A DNA stretch of 64,000 nt from Streptomyces blattellae (lineage in GTDB: Bacteria > Actinomycetota > Actinomycetes > Streptomycetales > Streptomycetaceae). The stretch covers positions 1 through 64,000 of the forward strand of contig NZ_WJBG01000193.1 in assembly GCF_009709555.1 (NCBI RefSeq), in the 5' to 3' direction. The notes under the pieces were generated by a model that saw nothing but the letters and a program-made list of their open reading frames with translations, had not been told where the DNA came from and made no database searches. The first letter of the stretch is position 1. Every line of letters starts with the position of its first letter. Made by a program: the position numbers and the translations under genes. Positions 27,231-35,550 of the stretch are shown here, piece by piece.

Positions 27231-28574
27231 ATGTCGGAGCGTGTCATGCCCGGTCGCACGGACGGCCTGATCACCCTGGGCGCCGCGGACGCCCTGTGGG
27301 TCGATCTGACGGCCGGCAGTGCTGTGCCGACGGCTTTCGGGGCGTTCACCCGCTCTCCTGCTCGTGCCCGGGTGGGGTACGTCCTGCTCGGCGGCCGTGT
27401 GGTGGCGACGGTGAGGGCGAGCGGCGGTCAGTGGAGTGTTCCGGAGATCGAGGTGCGCCGGGCGGCCTCAGAACTGAACGCGGTGGGGATGGACCGGCAG
27501 GACCTGGTCTGCATCGGTCCGTTTCGCGGGGCGCCGAGGCGGGAGTGCGACGAGGAAACGCCGCTGCATTGGCGCCGACGCATCGCGGGGGAACTGCGGG
27601 AACTGGGCGGCCCCGAGCGGGCAGCACGACGTGAGGTCGGCCGGCCGTACCATCTGGCGGGGATCGACTGGCGACAGATGCTCGTGGAGCAGACCCGCGA
27701 GGGGACGCAGCGGACGTGGTGGCTGCCGCGCGCTGTGGTCAGGCTGCTGGATGCGGCCGAGCACGCCGAGACGCAGTGGGTGCGAGCCGCGCGGACCCGC
27801 CAGGCAGGCGCAACCGTCACCGAGCCGCCCTCCCACCCCCGGCAGGCCCGGGACGCCGACGGTCGGCAGACGACGAGCCCCGAGGGCCCCACCGCCTCAC
27901 CGCGCCCGTACAACGCAGAGCTGGAAGGTCAGCTGTACTCGGTGCTCAGCAGGAAGCCCGGTACCTCCCGCAGGGTGGCCGAGTGGGCGTGCGCCGTCTG
28001 CCGTACCGTGCCCGCCGCCGTTCTCGACCACTGCCACGAACACGACTACGTCCGCGCCCCCGTATGCCAGTCCTGCAACACACTGGAACGCCCCGACCAC
28101 CTGTACACCAACGACATCCGCGTGGCGAACCGCTACACACGCCTCTTCCGCACGGACACCGACGACTGGCTCCGCCACTGGCACCGCTGCCCCGGCTGCC
28201 GCGCACGCACCACCCTGCCCCTGCCGCACCTCGCCGCATGGACCGCCCACATAGCCTGCCGGTCGCTGCGCCCGACCCACCGCGCCCCCCGCGGGCGCAC
28301 TCCCTGCGGCATCCTGCGCGTGTCCTGGACGGGCAGTCAGAACGCGCCCCGTTCCTGCCTGCTCACGGTTGCCGTCGACTGCTGCCCCTCCGGCGAGCAC
28401 CGTGTCCTGGCACAAGTCCCCTACCGCGAAGCCGTCGACCGGTTCCGCGTCTGGTTGGCCGAGACGGCCCCTGCCGTGGCCGCCGCAGCTGGCCCTGACC
28501 GCCTGGACGGCCTCCCTGCCCAGTCCCGGCCGGTCATCGCGGACACCAGCGGCGAGGGTCTGGCACTGTTCTGA
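27231..28574 (+). CDS. Endonuclease VII-like (His-Me finger) protein
   Basis: This 447-aa protein has a central zinc-bound His-Me finger nuclease. CAVC starts the motif, DHCHEHDYVRAPVCQSCN holds the DHCH active-site histidine and second cysteine pair, and an acidic-aromatic stretch follows, as in the recombination endonuclease VII family. The first 230 residues show no family I recognise. They contain WWLPRAVVRLLDAAEHAETQ, possibly a specificity or protein-binding region. The C-terminal part has a second cysteine-rich patch (HRCPGCRART). Such proteins occur as accessory nucleases in actinobacterial and phage DNA. The ATG at 27231 lies within a short upstream region; MPGR at 27246 is an alternative start. 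The gene appears intact. Confidence 0.68.
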   Translation: MSERVMPGRTDGLITLGAADALWVDLTAGSAVPTAFGAFTRSPARARVGYVLLGGRVVATVRASGGQWSVPEIEVRRAASELNAVGMDRQDLVCIGPFRGAPRRECDEETPLHWRRRIAGELRELGGPERAARREVGRPYHLAGIDWRQMLVEQTREGTQRTWWLPRAVVRLLDAAEHAETQWVRAARTRQAGATVTEPPSHPRQARDADGRQTTSPEGPTASPRPYNAELEGQLYSVLSRKPGTSRRVAEWACAVCRTVPAAVLDHCHEHDYVRAPVCQSCNTLERPDHLYTNDIRVANRYTRLFRTDTDDWLRHWHRCPGCRARTTLPLPHLAAWTAHIACRSLRPTHRAPRGRTPCGILRVSWTGSQNAPRSCLLTVAVDCCPSGEHRVLAQVPYREAVDRFRVWLAETAPAVAAAAGPDRLDGLPAQSRPVIADTSGEGLALF

Positions 28575-28593
28575 GCGGGCACCGGGAGACCTG

Positions 28594-28912
28594 ATACCCC
28601 AACGTCACCTCGCAGCCGCCCTCCAAGAGGGGCATACGGTGCGGGGATCGGTACCGGCACCGGCTACACGACCGCGCTCGCGTGCGTACGCCTGGGCTCC
28701 GCGACGTCAGTCGATCGAGGTCGCCCCACCACCGCATGGCCCAGGCCGCCGACGCGCTGTACGGCCTGGGCTACACCCCGACCCTGGCAGTGGCGGACGG
28801 CCAGTACGGGTACTGGCCCGAGGCGAAGTTCGACCGGCCCGTGGCCGCCTGCTCGTTCCGCGCGGTGCCGCCCGCGCTGCTCACGCAGGCCCGGTCGGCG
28901 CCCTCTCGTTGA
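28594..28912 (+). pseudogene. Remnant of a PCMT-like (isoaspartate O-methyltransferase family) gene
   Basis: Pieces of one protein are scattered over three frames. They are HLAAALQEGHTV, then the SAM-binding motif IGTGTGYTTALACVRLGS, then SIEV, then ADALYGLGYTPTLAVADGQ and YGYWPEAKFDRPVAACSFRA. Together they match the protein-L-isoaspartate methyltransferase fold. In Streptomyces this fold also occurs in methyltransferases of FxLD-type peptide systems. At least two frameshifts and loss of both ends make it a relic. The last frame alone, 28736-28912, could pass for a 58-aa gene but is better explained this way. Confidence 0.65.
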
Positions 28913-28969
28913 CCGGATCACCGGTTCGACCCCGCCGAACCTCGGCAGCGCCGGCGCCCGCGGTGACGT

Positions 28970-29197
28970 CTACGCGAGCCGGTACACGGCCTGTTCCGGA
29001 TCCGGCCTCACGATCACACCGTCCTGGGCGAGCTCGCGCAGGTTGCGGCGGGCCTCCTTGCCCGCGGCTTCGTCGTCCGCCGGCCGATACCCAGCAACTC
29101 GCAGGGCCAGTACAGCGCGTTCCGTGTCCCAAGTGCCTCCCAGCGCCTGGATCACCGCGGCGAGCGCCTGCTTGTGCGTCAGCGGCTTCTCGGTCAT
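28970..29197 (-). CDS. Small hypothetical protein (75 aa)
   Basis: A 75-aa frame starts at an ATG preceded by a strong GGGGAGGGTG Shine-Dalgarno and has high GC3. The sequence has helices around KQALAAVIQALGG and ARRNLRELAQDGVIVRPDPE, a pattern like a small winged-helix or regulatory fold, but I do not recognise a family. It lies 74 bases downstream of the DUF2326 gene on the same strand and might be the last gene of that operon. Function unknown. Confidence 0.6.
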   Translation of the reverse strand: MTEKPLTHKQALAAVIQALGGTWDTERAVLALRVAGYRPADDEAAGKEARRNLRELAQDGVIVRPDPEQAVYRLA

Positions 29198-29271
29198 CTC
29201 ACCCTCCCCTTCCGAAAACCGCCACAGCATGGCACACGCCAGCAGGTCTCCTTCCTGCCGGCCGGACCAAC

Positions 29272-31014
29272 TCAGAAGCGGAAACCGAAGAGGCCGCCCT
29301 CCTCGCTCGCATCCGTCAGCCGTGGGTCGATGACACGGTCCTTGACGCTGAAGCCGCGCTGGACCGCCTTGGAAAGGTCGTCGGAGTTGAGGCTGACGAT
29401 GTACTGCATGTCCTCCTCCTCGGCGACCTCGGCGGCCAACGTGAGCGCGGCGGCGATCTGCCTGTCATCGACGCCGTCGAAGAGGTGGCTGTCGTGCACC
29501 AGGAAGTCGGGGCCGCGTCCATGGCGGCGGGCGATGACCGCGACCGTGAGGTCGAGGCAGAAGATCACCATGTTGCCGATGCCTCGGCTGTCGCCCCGGT
29601 CGATGAACGGCGTGATCTTGAGGGAGTTCGTCCCTGACTGAATGGCGAGGTAGGCCTCGTGCTCGGGTCCGTAGAGTCTGCGGGCGTACTCGGCGAACAG
29701 CAGGATGGCCTCCCGCGTCTGGGCCTGCCGTTCGTCGAGGTCGGTGGCCATGGCTTCCTGCAGCTCCGCCCGTTTCGCCGTGATCTGCCGGGCGCTGCTC
29801 TCCAGCGCCTGGGCTGCCTCGTACCGGTGTTTGAGCGCATCGACGGACGCCTGCTTCTGGGCCAGCGCCTGCTGAAGGGCGGTCAGAGCCTCCAGGGCGC
29901 CGCCCTCATCAAGGGCTTTGAGTACGGAAGCCAGTTCCTCGCCGAGCTGTTCCCGTTCGCGTCTGCGGGCTTCCAGACGCTGCTGGATGGTGTTCATCTC
30001 GTCCGTCAGATAGCGGCGGCGGTTGCGGATGACCGAGGCGTGAGACGCCTGTACGTCGTCGAACCGTTGCCGCACCTGCTGACCGAGCGTGACTCCCAGT
30101 TCCTGGTAGGCCCGCTCCAGGTAGGTGGTGTCGGGGTCGGCGGCCTCCGACACCGACTTCTGAAGGTCCTCCAGATTGCGCCGGTCCGTGATGTCCTCAT
30201 TGGGGATGGCGCGGATCCGCCGGTTGATGTCGTCCGCCCGGTTCTTGAGCTCCTCGTAAGCCGGTACGATCCGGAAGGAACCGATCTGCTCCTTGAGGCG
30301 GCTGACCTCGTTCTCGGCCAGAGCGATCTGCCCGCGCAGATCCGCCACGCTGCCGACGATGCGTCCCCACACCGGGTCGTCCACGGCTTTCCTCAGCTGT
30401 CGCCGGGTCGACTCCCGCGCCGCCAGCTCGCGGAATTCGGCGGCGAGCCGCCAGTCGAGTCCGAGCAAATAGGCGAGGTTGGCCGTGGCCTCCGCCTCCG
30501 ACTGCTGCGGGAAGGTTCTGACCGCGTCGTTGAAAGCCTTGGCCGCGATGCGCCGGATCAGGAAGGACAACATCGTCCGCCCGGAGATCCCCGGATGGTC
30601 CGGGCCCAGGCCGAAGAGAGCCTGCTCGACGAGCCGATTCCACTCCGCGGTCGGGATCGCTGCCGGGCCTACGACGTCGAAGAGGCTGTCGGAGTCGTGC
30701 CGGATGTCGGGATCGAGCCGTACGAAACCCGGATCGCTGCCCTTGCGCTGCACGGTCACCTGCCCGTTGCCGGGCCAGTCCAGGGTCAGGGCGAACGTGA
30801 TGCTCTGGAGTGGACGGCGGGACGTGAGGCTCTTCTTGCCCGCATTGGCGCCGAGGAGGAAGTGCAGCAGCTCGACAAGGCTGGACTTGCCCGTGCCGTT
30901 GCGGCTGTCGGTCTCGCGTGAGGTCTCGGTCGTGTCGGCGACCAAGAGGTTGATTCCCGGACGGAACGTGACCGTACGGAAGGAACCGTGGTCAGCGGAG
31001 AGTCGGCGCAGCAT
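29272..31014 (-). CDS. DUF2326 SMC-like ATPase of an ABC-three-component system
   Basis: This 580-aa ATPase has the N-terminal Walker A NGTGKSS at residues 39-45, preceded by the charged insertion typical of DUF2326. A long coiled coil runs over about residues 210-430. C-terminal ATPase blocks include GNMVIFCLDLTVAVIARRHG and FLVHDSHLFDGVDDRQI. DUF2326 proteins are the ABC ATPase subunit of ABC-three-component (ABC-3C) systems, predicted to sense an event and activate a partner effector. The ATG at 31014 is chosen by homology; it overlaps the middle-component gene by 23 bases. It is the third gene of a minus-strand operon. Confidence 0.85.
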   Translation of the reverse strand: MLRRLSADHGSFRTVTFRPGINLLVADTTETSRETDSRNGTGKSSLVELLHFLLGANAGKKSLTSRRPLQSITFALTLDWPGNGQVTVQRKGSDPGFVRLDPDIRHDSDSLFDVVGPAAIPTAEWNRLVEQALFGLGPDHPGISGRTMLSFLIRRIAAKAFNDAVRTFPQQSEAEATANLAYLLGLDWRLAAEFRELAARESTRRQLRKAVDDPVWGRIVGSVADLRGQIALAENEVSRLKEQIGSFRIVPAYEELKNRADDINRRIRAIPNEDITDRRNLEDLQKSVSEAADPDTTYLERAYQELGVTLGQQVRQRFDDVQASHASVIRNRRRYLTDEMNTIQQRLEARRREREQLGEELASVLKALDEGGALEALTALQQALAQKQASVDALKHRYEAAQALESSARQITAKRAELQEAMATDLDERQAQTREAILLFAEYARRLYGPEHEAYLAIQSGTNSLKITPFIDRGDSRGIGNMVIFCLDLTVAVIARRHGRGPDFLVHDSHLFDGVDDRQIAAALTLAAEVAEEEDMQYIVSLNSDDLSKAVQRGFSVKDRVIDPRLTDASEEGGLFGFRF

Positions 31015-31261
31015 CCTCGCTCCTTGTCGGTACGAGCAGATCCCGCCGCAGCTCAACCGTGCCGAGCGCGTACAGGATGTCCAGACCGAGTACGAACCAC
31101 TCGAACGAGACCGGGGAGTGATGGCCGAGCCGCGCGCGCTGCTCCTTGAAACGCGCCCAGGCCTGGCTGACGGTGAGGGGCTGGTCGAGGGCGAGGAGGA
31201 TCTGCGCACCGACGGCCAGCAACGCGCGGTCGGGTGCGATTCCCTTCGTCGGGGTGAGCAC
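30992..31261 (-). CDS. ABC-three-component system middle component (MC6-like)
   Basis: This 89-aa helical protein carries PDRALLAVGAQILLALDQPL and SFEWFVLGLDILYALGTVEL, the pattern of the middle-component family that bridges the SMC-like ATPase and the effector in ABC-3C systems. The GTG start lies one base after the stop of the upstream gene, and the 3' end overlaps the DUF2326 ATG by 23 bases. This tight packing supports a real operon. Assignment to the MC6 subtype is by pattern recognition and not certain; the middle-component role is better supported by context. Confidence 0.75.
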   Translation of the reverse strand: MLTPTKGIAPDRALLAVGAQILLALDQPLTVSQAWARFKEQRARLGHHSPVSFEWFVLGLDILYALGTVELRRDLLVPTRSEDAAPTLR

Positions 31262-31262
31262 G

Positions 31263-31808
31263 TCACACCTCCCCAGTGGTCGCCGGTGCCCAGCCGGACG
31301 GCGGCACGTCGAAGACGTCACAGCGCTCGAAGAAGTGCGCGATGACAACGGCTGCCGCCCATGTGGCGCGGTGGGTGACTCGCGCGTTGCCCACCACATA
31401 CTGCTCCAGTCCGAGCCACAGCTCCTCGGCGTCGGAGGCCGTCTCCCGCAGCTGGTCGAAGTAGATCCGGAATCCACGGGCCACCAAGTCGTGTTCGTCC
31501 ACCCGGGTGATCCCGTCGTAGTACTCGTCGACCAGGTAGCTGTGCCGCAGCGCTTTGACGAGTGTCTCTCGCACATCGTCGGTGAGACGGTTGTATTCGA
31601 TCTTGTGTTGATTGACGACAGGTACCTCGGCCAGCGGCTCGGCAGTCTCCTTGCGCTGTCGCAACTGCCTCAGCAGTGGTTCGAGGTCTGCCAGCCCGAT
31701 GCCGTAGGTCCGCTCGTCGATCGGGATCGGGCAGCCGAGAAGGTCCTCTGCCGCGGCCCGGTCGAGCCGCATGAACTCCTGCCAGAGCCACTGGCCGCGG
31801 TTCGTCAC
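31263..31808 (-). CDS. ABC-three-component effector C-terminal domain protein (no fused effector domain)
   Basis: This 181-aa protein resembles the C-terminal interaction domain of ABC-3C effectors: YNRLTDDVRETLVKALRHSY, VARGFRIYFDQL, then EELWLGLEQYVVGNARVTHR and VVIAHFFERCDVFD. In most systems this domain ends a larger protein whose N-terminus is a nuclease or other toxic domain. None precedes it here; the frame can extend only to 31841. The GTG at 31808 has a GAGG Shine-Dalgarno. Either the effector lost its N-terminal domain or this is a stand-alone adaptor. It is the first gene of the operon, with the middle component one base downstream. Confidence 0.6.
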   Translation of the reverse strand: MTNRGQWLWQEFMRLDRAAAEDLLGCPIPIDERTYGIGLADLEPLLRQLRQRKETAEPLAEVPVVNQHKIEYNRLTDDVRETLVKALRHSYLVDEYYDGITRVDEHDLVARGFRIYFDQLRETASDAEELWLGLEQYVVGNARVTHRATWAAAVVIAHFFERCDVFDVPPSGWAPATTGEV

Positions 31809-32027
31809 GGTCCGACCTCGGTCTCTGCCTCCGCGGTCCACATGGCCGGATGCCGCTCTCAGCCACGAACTGGACCAGCGACGCTATCCAGCCAATCGAA
31901 CGGCCAACTCCCCTTGTGCACCAGCAAAACCTTTGAGTGAGCGAAGCAGGTCGGCCTACGCTCCGACGACGGATCACGACCCCGCCGCCCGTCGAGCGCG
32001 CGGCCCGGCCTGACAGGAGTGTGTCCT

Positions 32028-33323
32028 TTGCCCTTCCCGCCCGGCGACATGGTCGCCGCCTTCGGCAGGCACGTGCACTTCCAGAGCCTGGAACAGGCCC
32101 TGCGTGAACGTCATCCCGAGCTGGCCGACCGGGTCCATTTCGACGACTCGCAGGGACGGATGCTCCTGAAGGTCGCGCTGTCCGGTGGTCGATCGGTCGC
32201 CCTGGCGCACGTACGTATGGATCACGCCATCGTCTGGGCGGTGATGGATCCGGTGCTGGACAGCGAGCCGTCCCTCTGGCCGCTGGACACCCCCGACGAG
32301 GTACTCGTGGACGCCGTACACGCCCACGCCTCGGCCCATCTCACCGGGGAGCCGGTCGCGTCCCCCTGGTGCTGGCACGAGAGCGAGCCGTCCGAGATGA
32401 CCGAACTGGCCGACCTCCTCGACGCGCGGGATGTACGGGTGCGGCGCGTGGCCGCGGGGAACCGGTACTTCGCTTACGGGCCGCGCCTGTCGCCGAAGCT
32501 CGACATCGTCGGCGAACGCGACGAGTCGTTCACGGAGGCCGAGTTCCCCGAGGCGTTCGTCCGCGTCTCGCTCAAGCCCACCCTCGGCTGGTTCGTGGAC
32601 CTGCACAGGCCGGAGTGGGGCGGCTGGGGCCGCGTCGAGCTCGGCTGGTGCCTGGACCGCCGGCCCTCACCCACTCCTGGTGTGCCACGCACGGACGTCT
32701 CCGTGGCGGAGATCGCCGACCTGCTCTGCAAAGGGCCGGAAACCTGGGATACGGAGCCGCCCTGGGATCCGCCGCGGCACGGCACGCCAACCGCCGGGAA
32801 GTCGAGATCCGCCTTGCAGGACAGCCTCTTGGCGGACCTGCCTGTCGAGAGCGACCTCCCCGAGTGGGCGGAGGATTTCACCGAGTTCGTGGACGAGCCC
32901 GCACAGAATGGACTGCCGGAACGCCGCCAGGGCCCGCTCACCCCACGTGAGATCACGGAAGCGGTCCTCCAGCAACTCACCACCTTCGGTTTCTCGGATC
33001 TGCTGGAGGGCGAGGCCGACGTCCCGATCGAGTCCGACGCGTTCCACATCGAGTGGCGCAGCACCACCAAGGATCTGTCGGCCTCCGAGATACAGCGGCT
33101 GAACGGCCTGGCCGCGGCAGCCGGCGAGGACCTGCCCAAGCGCCTGATCGTCATCACGGGCGCCGGCCTCACCCGCCCGGCGGCGGACTTCGCTGACAAG
33201 GCCAAGGCGTTCGCCTTCTGCCTCAACCGGGCAACCGGTCGGCTGACCGCCCTCAACTCCCGTGCCCGTGAGGCACTCCTGCCTGCCGAGGCACCGGGCA
33301 CACGGGAGTTGGAATCCTGGTAG
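32028..33323 (+). CDS. Uncharacterised protein with restriction-endonuclease-like C-terminus
   Basis: I do not recognise the first 300 residues of this 431-aa protein. A repeated type III secretion chaperone-like or YbjN-like alpha/beta fold is conceivable (RVSLKPTLGWFVDLHRPEWG) but unproven. The last 110 residues look like an Mrr/REase fold, with FHIEWRSTTKDLSA, RLIVITGAGLTRPAADFADK and AFAFCLNRATGRLTALN. The lysine expected in the active site is not obvious, so it may be inactive. A TTG at 32028 is the best start (AGGAG eight bases upstream). It is divergent from the ABC-3C operon and followed by a hairpin and then McrBC on the same strand. Confidence 0.6.
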   Translation: MPFPPGDMVAAFGRHVHFQSLEQALRERHPELADRVHFDDSQGRMLLKVALSGGRSVALAHVRMDHAIVWAVMDPVLDSEPSLWPLDTPDEVLVDAVHAHASAHLTGEPVASPWCWHESEPSEMTELADLLDARDVRVRRVAAGNRYFAYGPRLSPKLDIVGERDESFTEAEFPEAFVRVSLKPTLGWFVDLHRPEWGGWGRVELGWCLDRRPSPTPGVPRTDVSVAEIADLLCKGPETWDTEPPWDPPRHGTPTAGKSRSALQDSLLADLPVESDLPEWAEDFTEFVDEPAQNGLPERRQGPLTPREITEAVLQQLTTFGFSDLLEGEADVPIESDAFHIEWRSTTKDLSASEIQRLNGLAAAAGEDLPKRLIVITGAGLTRPAADFADKAKAFAFCLNRATGRLTALNSRAREALLPAEAPGTRELESW

Positions 33324-33324
33324 T

Positions 33325-33352
33325 GGCTGGGCGGGAGGGGGCCCACCCAGCC
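33325..33352 (+). terminator. Hairpin after the REase-like gene
   Basis: An 11-bp stem, ggctgggcggg with cccacccagcc (one mismatch), closes on a six-base loop. It starts two bases past the stop codon. It separates this gene from the McrBC operon beginning about 90 bases downstream. Confidence 0.55.
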
Positions 33353-33444
33353 GTCCCCTTCCCGGCACTATCGGCGATCCTGAACCTCTTTCAAGCTCGC
33401 CCTCAACTGCCCAGGTATGGCGCCCAGAATGCCGATGATCCGGC

Positions 33445-35550
33445 ATGATGACCTTCATGGCGGACGAAATGGACCTACGGGCGGCAGCGGCGGCATTCGA
33501 CCGGAGTAGCGCGCCGGAGACCGAGACGACCGCCGAGGACGAACGCAAACAGGTGCTCGCGCAGTTCCCCCTGGAGGAATGGGCGACACTGCCGCTGTCG
33601 GGGTATGCCCTGGGGCAGTCCGGGAGCGGGCCGACGTACTGCCGGCTGATGGAGTTCGGTACACCGAACCTCGGCAGCATCAAGGGCGGCAGCGCGGCGA
33701 AGCACATCATGTACCACCACAACTCCGGCGAGTGGCGGGTGGCCGCTCCGCTGCGCGGGATGGAGCCGCAGGACTCGTGGGAGGAGCTGCGGGGACAGTT
33801 CGTGCGGGCCTTCGAGGCCGTGGCCGCGGGGGACTTCGAGGCGGTGAACGAGTTGGAGGCGCTGCGCTACGGGCAGACCCTGGTGACCAAGTCGCTGGCC
33901 ACCTACTTCCCCGAGCACTTCCTGCCCATCTACGCCGGCGAGCACCTGCGCAAGTTCGTCACGCTGCTGGACGGGGCCGCTGAAAGCGACGCACCCGCCT
34001 GGGACAGCAACCGCAGACTGCTGGAACTCGTACGATCCCGTGCCGAGTTCGATGGATGGAGCGGGCAGGAAGTCATGCACTTCCTGTACGAGAGGTTCGA
34101 TCCGCGTCCGCAGCAGCGCACCATCTGGAAGATCGCCCCCGGTGAACGCGGACGGCTGTGGGACGAGTGCCGTGACGGTGGGGTGATCCGCGTCGGGTGG
34201 GACGAGCTCGGCGACCTCGGCCAGTACCAGAGCGACACCGAGCTGAAGCAGACGCTTGACGCGCACTGGCCGCGCAGCAGCGGGGGCAGCCTGACGCTTG
34301 CCCGGCGGCTGCTGGCGTTCCGAGACCTGGAGACGGGGGACCGGATCGTGGCCAACCGCGGGATGGACGAGGTCCTGGCCACCGGCACCGTCAGCGGGAA
34401 CTATCGCTTCGAGGCCGACCACTCCGAGTTCCGGCACATCGTCCCGGTGTCCTGGGACGTCTCCCATGCCCGGAAACTGTCGAAACCCCAGCACGGCTGG
34501 CGGTCCACCTTTGCCAAGGTGCAGCCGACGCTCTTCGCCCGGATCACAGCGGGTCTCGCCGACGCGGGCACGGACTCCGCGGGGCCGTACACCGACGGCC
34601 CCGTCACACTGCCCGAGGATGTCGCGGGCGTGCTGGAGGCGCTGGAGCGCAAGGGCCAGGTGATCCTGCACGGGCCTCCCGGCACCGGAAAGACCAGGCT
34701 CGCACTCGGTGCCGCCCTGGCCCTCGCCGGTCGTGCGGACGCGCTCAACTCCACGCCGGGCCGGCGGGCCGCGGCCCAGGCCGAGATGCTGCGGGACGGC
34801 CGGATCCACATGGTGACCTTCCACCCGTCCTACGGCTACGAGGACTTCGTGGAGGGCTTCAAGCCTGACCTGAGCGCCACCGGCCCAGGGCTGACCCTGG
34901 CGCTCACGGACGGCGTGTTCCACAGCCTGTGCGCCCAGGCCGCCGCTCGCCCGGACGAGTCGTTCCTGCTGATCATCGACGAGATCAACCGGGGTGATCT
35001 GCCGCGGATCTTCGGCGAGTTGGTCACACTGCTCGAACTCGACAAGCGCGGCCTGCCCCTCGCCCTCTCCGTCAGCAGGCGCACCTTCTCCGTGCCGTCG
35101 AACGTGCGGATCATCGGGACCATGAACACGGCGGACCGCAGCATCAGTCACCTGGACGCCGCCGTACGCCGCCGCTTCGCCTTCCTCCCGGTCGGCCCTG
35201 ATCCGGATGCCGTCTCCGGCACCGTCGGCCCTCTGGACCTGGCCGAGTTCTTCGAGTCCCTCAACACCCGCATCGCCCGGCACCTCGACGCCGACCACCA
35301 GATAGGGCACGCCTACCTGCTGCGCGACGGCGAGCCGATCGCCACCGAGGACGACCTGGCCGCCGCCTTCCACCACGAGGTGATCCCACTCCTGGAGGAC
35401 TACTGCCTCGGCCGCGCCGACCTGCTGCACCGCATCCTCGGCGGCCTCGTCGACGCGGACACCGGACGTCCCGCGCTGATGTCGCCGCCGGACCTCGCCG
35501 CCGCGCTCGCGACCGAGTTCACCAGCGGCACGCCGGGCCCCGATGCCTGA
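33445..35550 (+). CDS. mcrB: McrB-like GTPase/AAA+ with EVE-like sensor domain
   Basis: This 701-aa protein has a C-terminal McrB AAA+ module. Walker A is GPPGTGKTRLALG from residue 410, Walker B is LLIIDEINRGDLPRIFGEL, and the sensor is IIGTMNTADRS followed by DAAVRRRFAF. The N-terminal region includes an EVE/PUA-like stretch (RVGWDELGDLGQY ... GDRIVANRGMDEVLATGTV). Such domains read modified bases in McrBC relatives. With McrC it would make a modification-dependent restriction enzyme that cuts DNA carrying a recognised modified base. The start is the first ATG; downstream ATGs at 33457 and 33469 are possible. The end overlaps the McrC gene by eight bases. Confidence 0.88.
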   Translation: MMTFMADEMDLRAAAAAFDRSSAPETETTAEDERKQVLAQFPLEEWATLPLSGYALGQSGSGPTYCRLMEFGTPNLGSIKGGSAAKHIMYHHNSGEWRVAAPLRGMEPQDSWEELRGQFVRAFEAVAAGDFEAVNELEALRYGQTLVTKSLATYFPEHFLPIYAGEHLRKFVTLLDGAAESDAPAWDSNRRLLELVRSRAEFDGWSGQEVMHFLYERFDPRPQQRTIWKIAPGERGRLWDECRDGGVIRVGWDELGDLGQYQSDTELKQTLDAHWPRSSGGSLTLARRLLAFRDLETGDRIVANRGMDEVLATGTVSGNYRFEADHSEFRHIVPVSWDVSHARKLSKPQHGWRSTFAKVQPTLFARITAGLADAGTDSAGPYTDGPVTLPEDVAGVLEALERKGQVILHGPPGTGKTRLALGAALALAGRADALNSTPGRRAAAQAEMLRDGRIHMVTFHPSYGYEDFVEGFKPDLSATGPGLTLALTDGVFHSLCAQAAARPDESFLLIIDEINRGDLPRIFGELVTLLELDKRGLPLALSVSRRTFSVPSNVRIIGTMNTADRSISHLDAAVRRRFAFLPVGPDPDAVSGTVGPLDLAEFFESLNTRIARHLDADHQIGHAYLLRDGEPIATEDDLAAAFHHEVIPLLEDYCLGRADLLHRILGGLVDADTGRPALMSPPDLAAALATEFTSGTPGPDA

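Noticed and set aside
28736-28912. Independent 58-aa gene
   Set aside because: Its sequence is the last piece of a frameshifted methyltransferase fold whose SAM motif lies just upstream in another frame.
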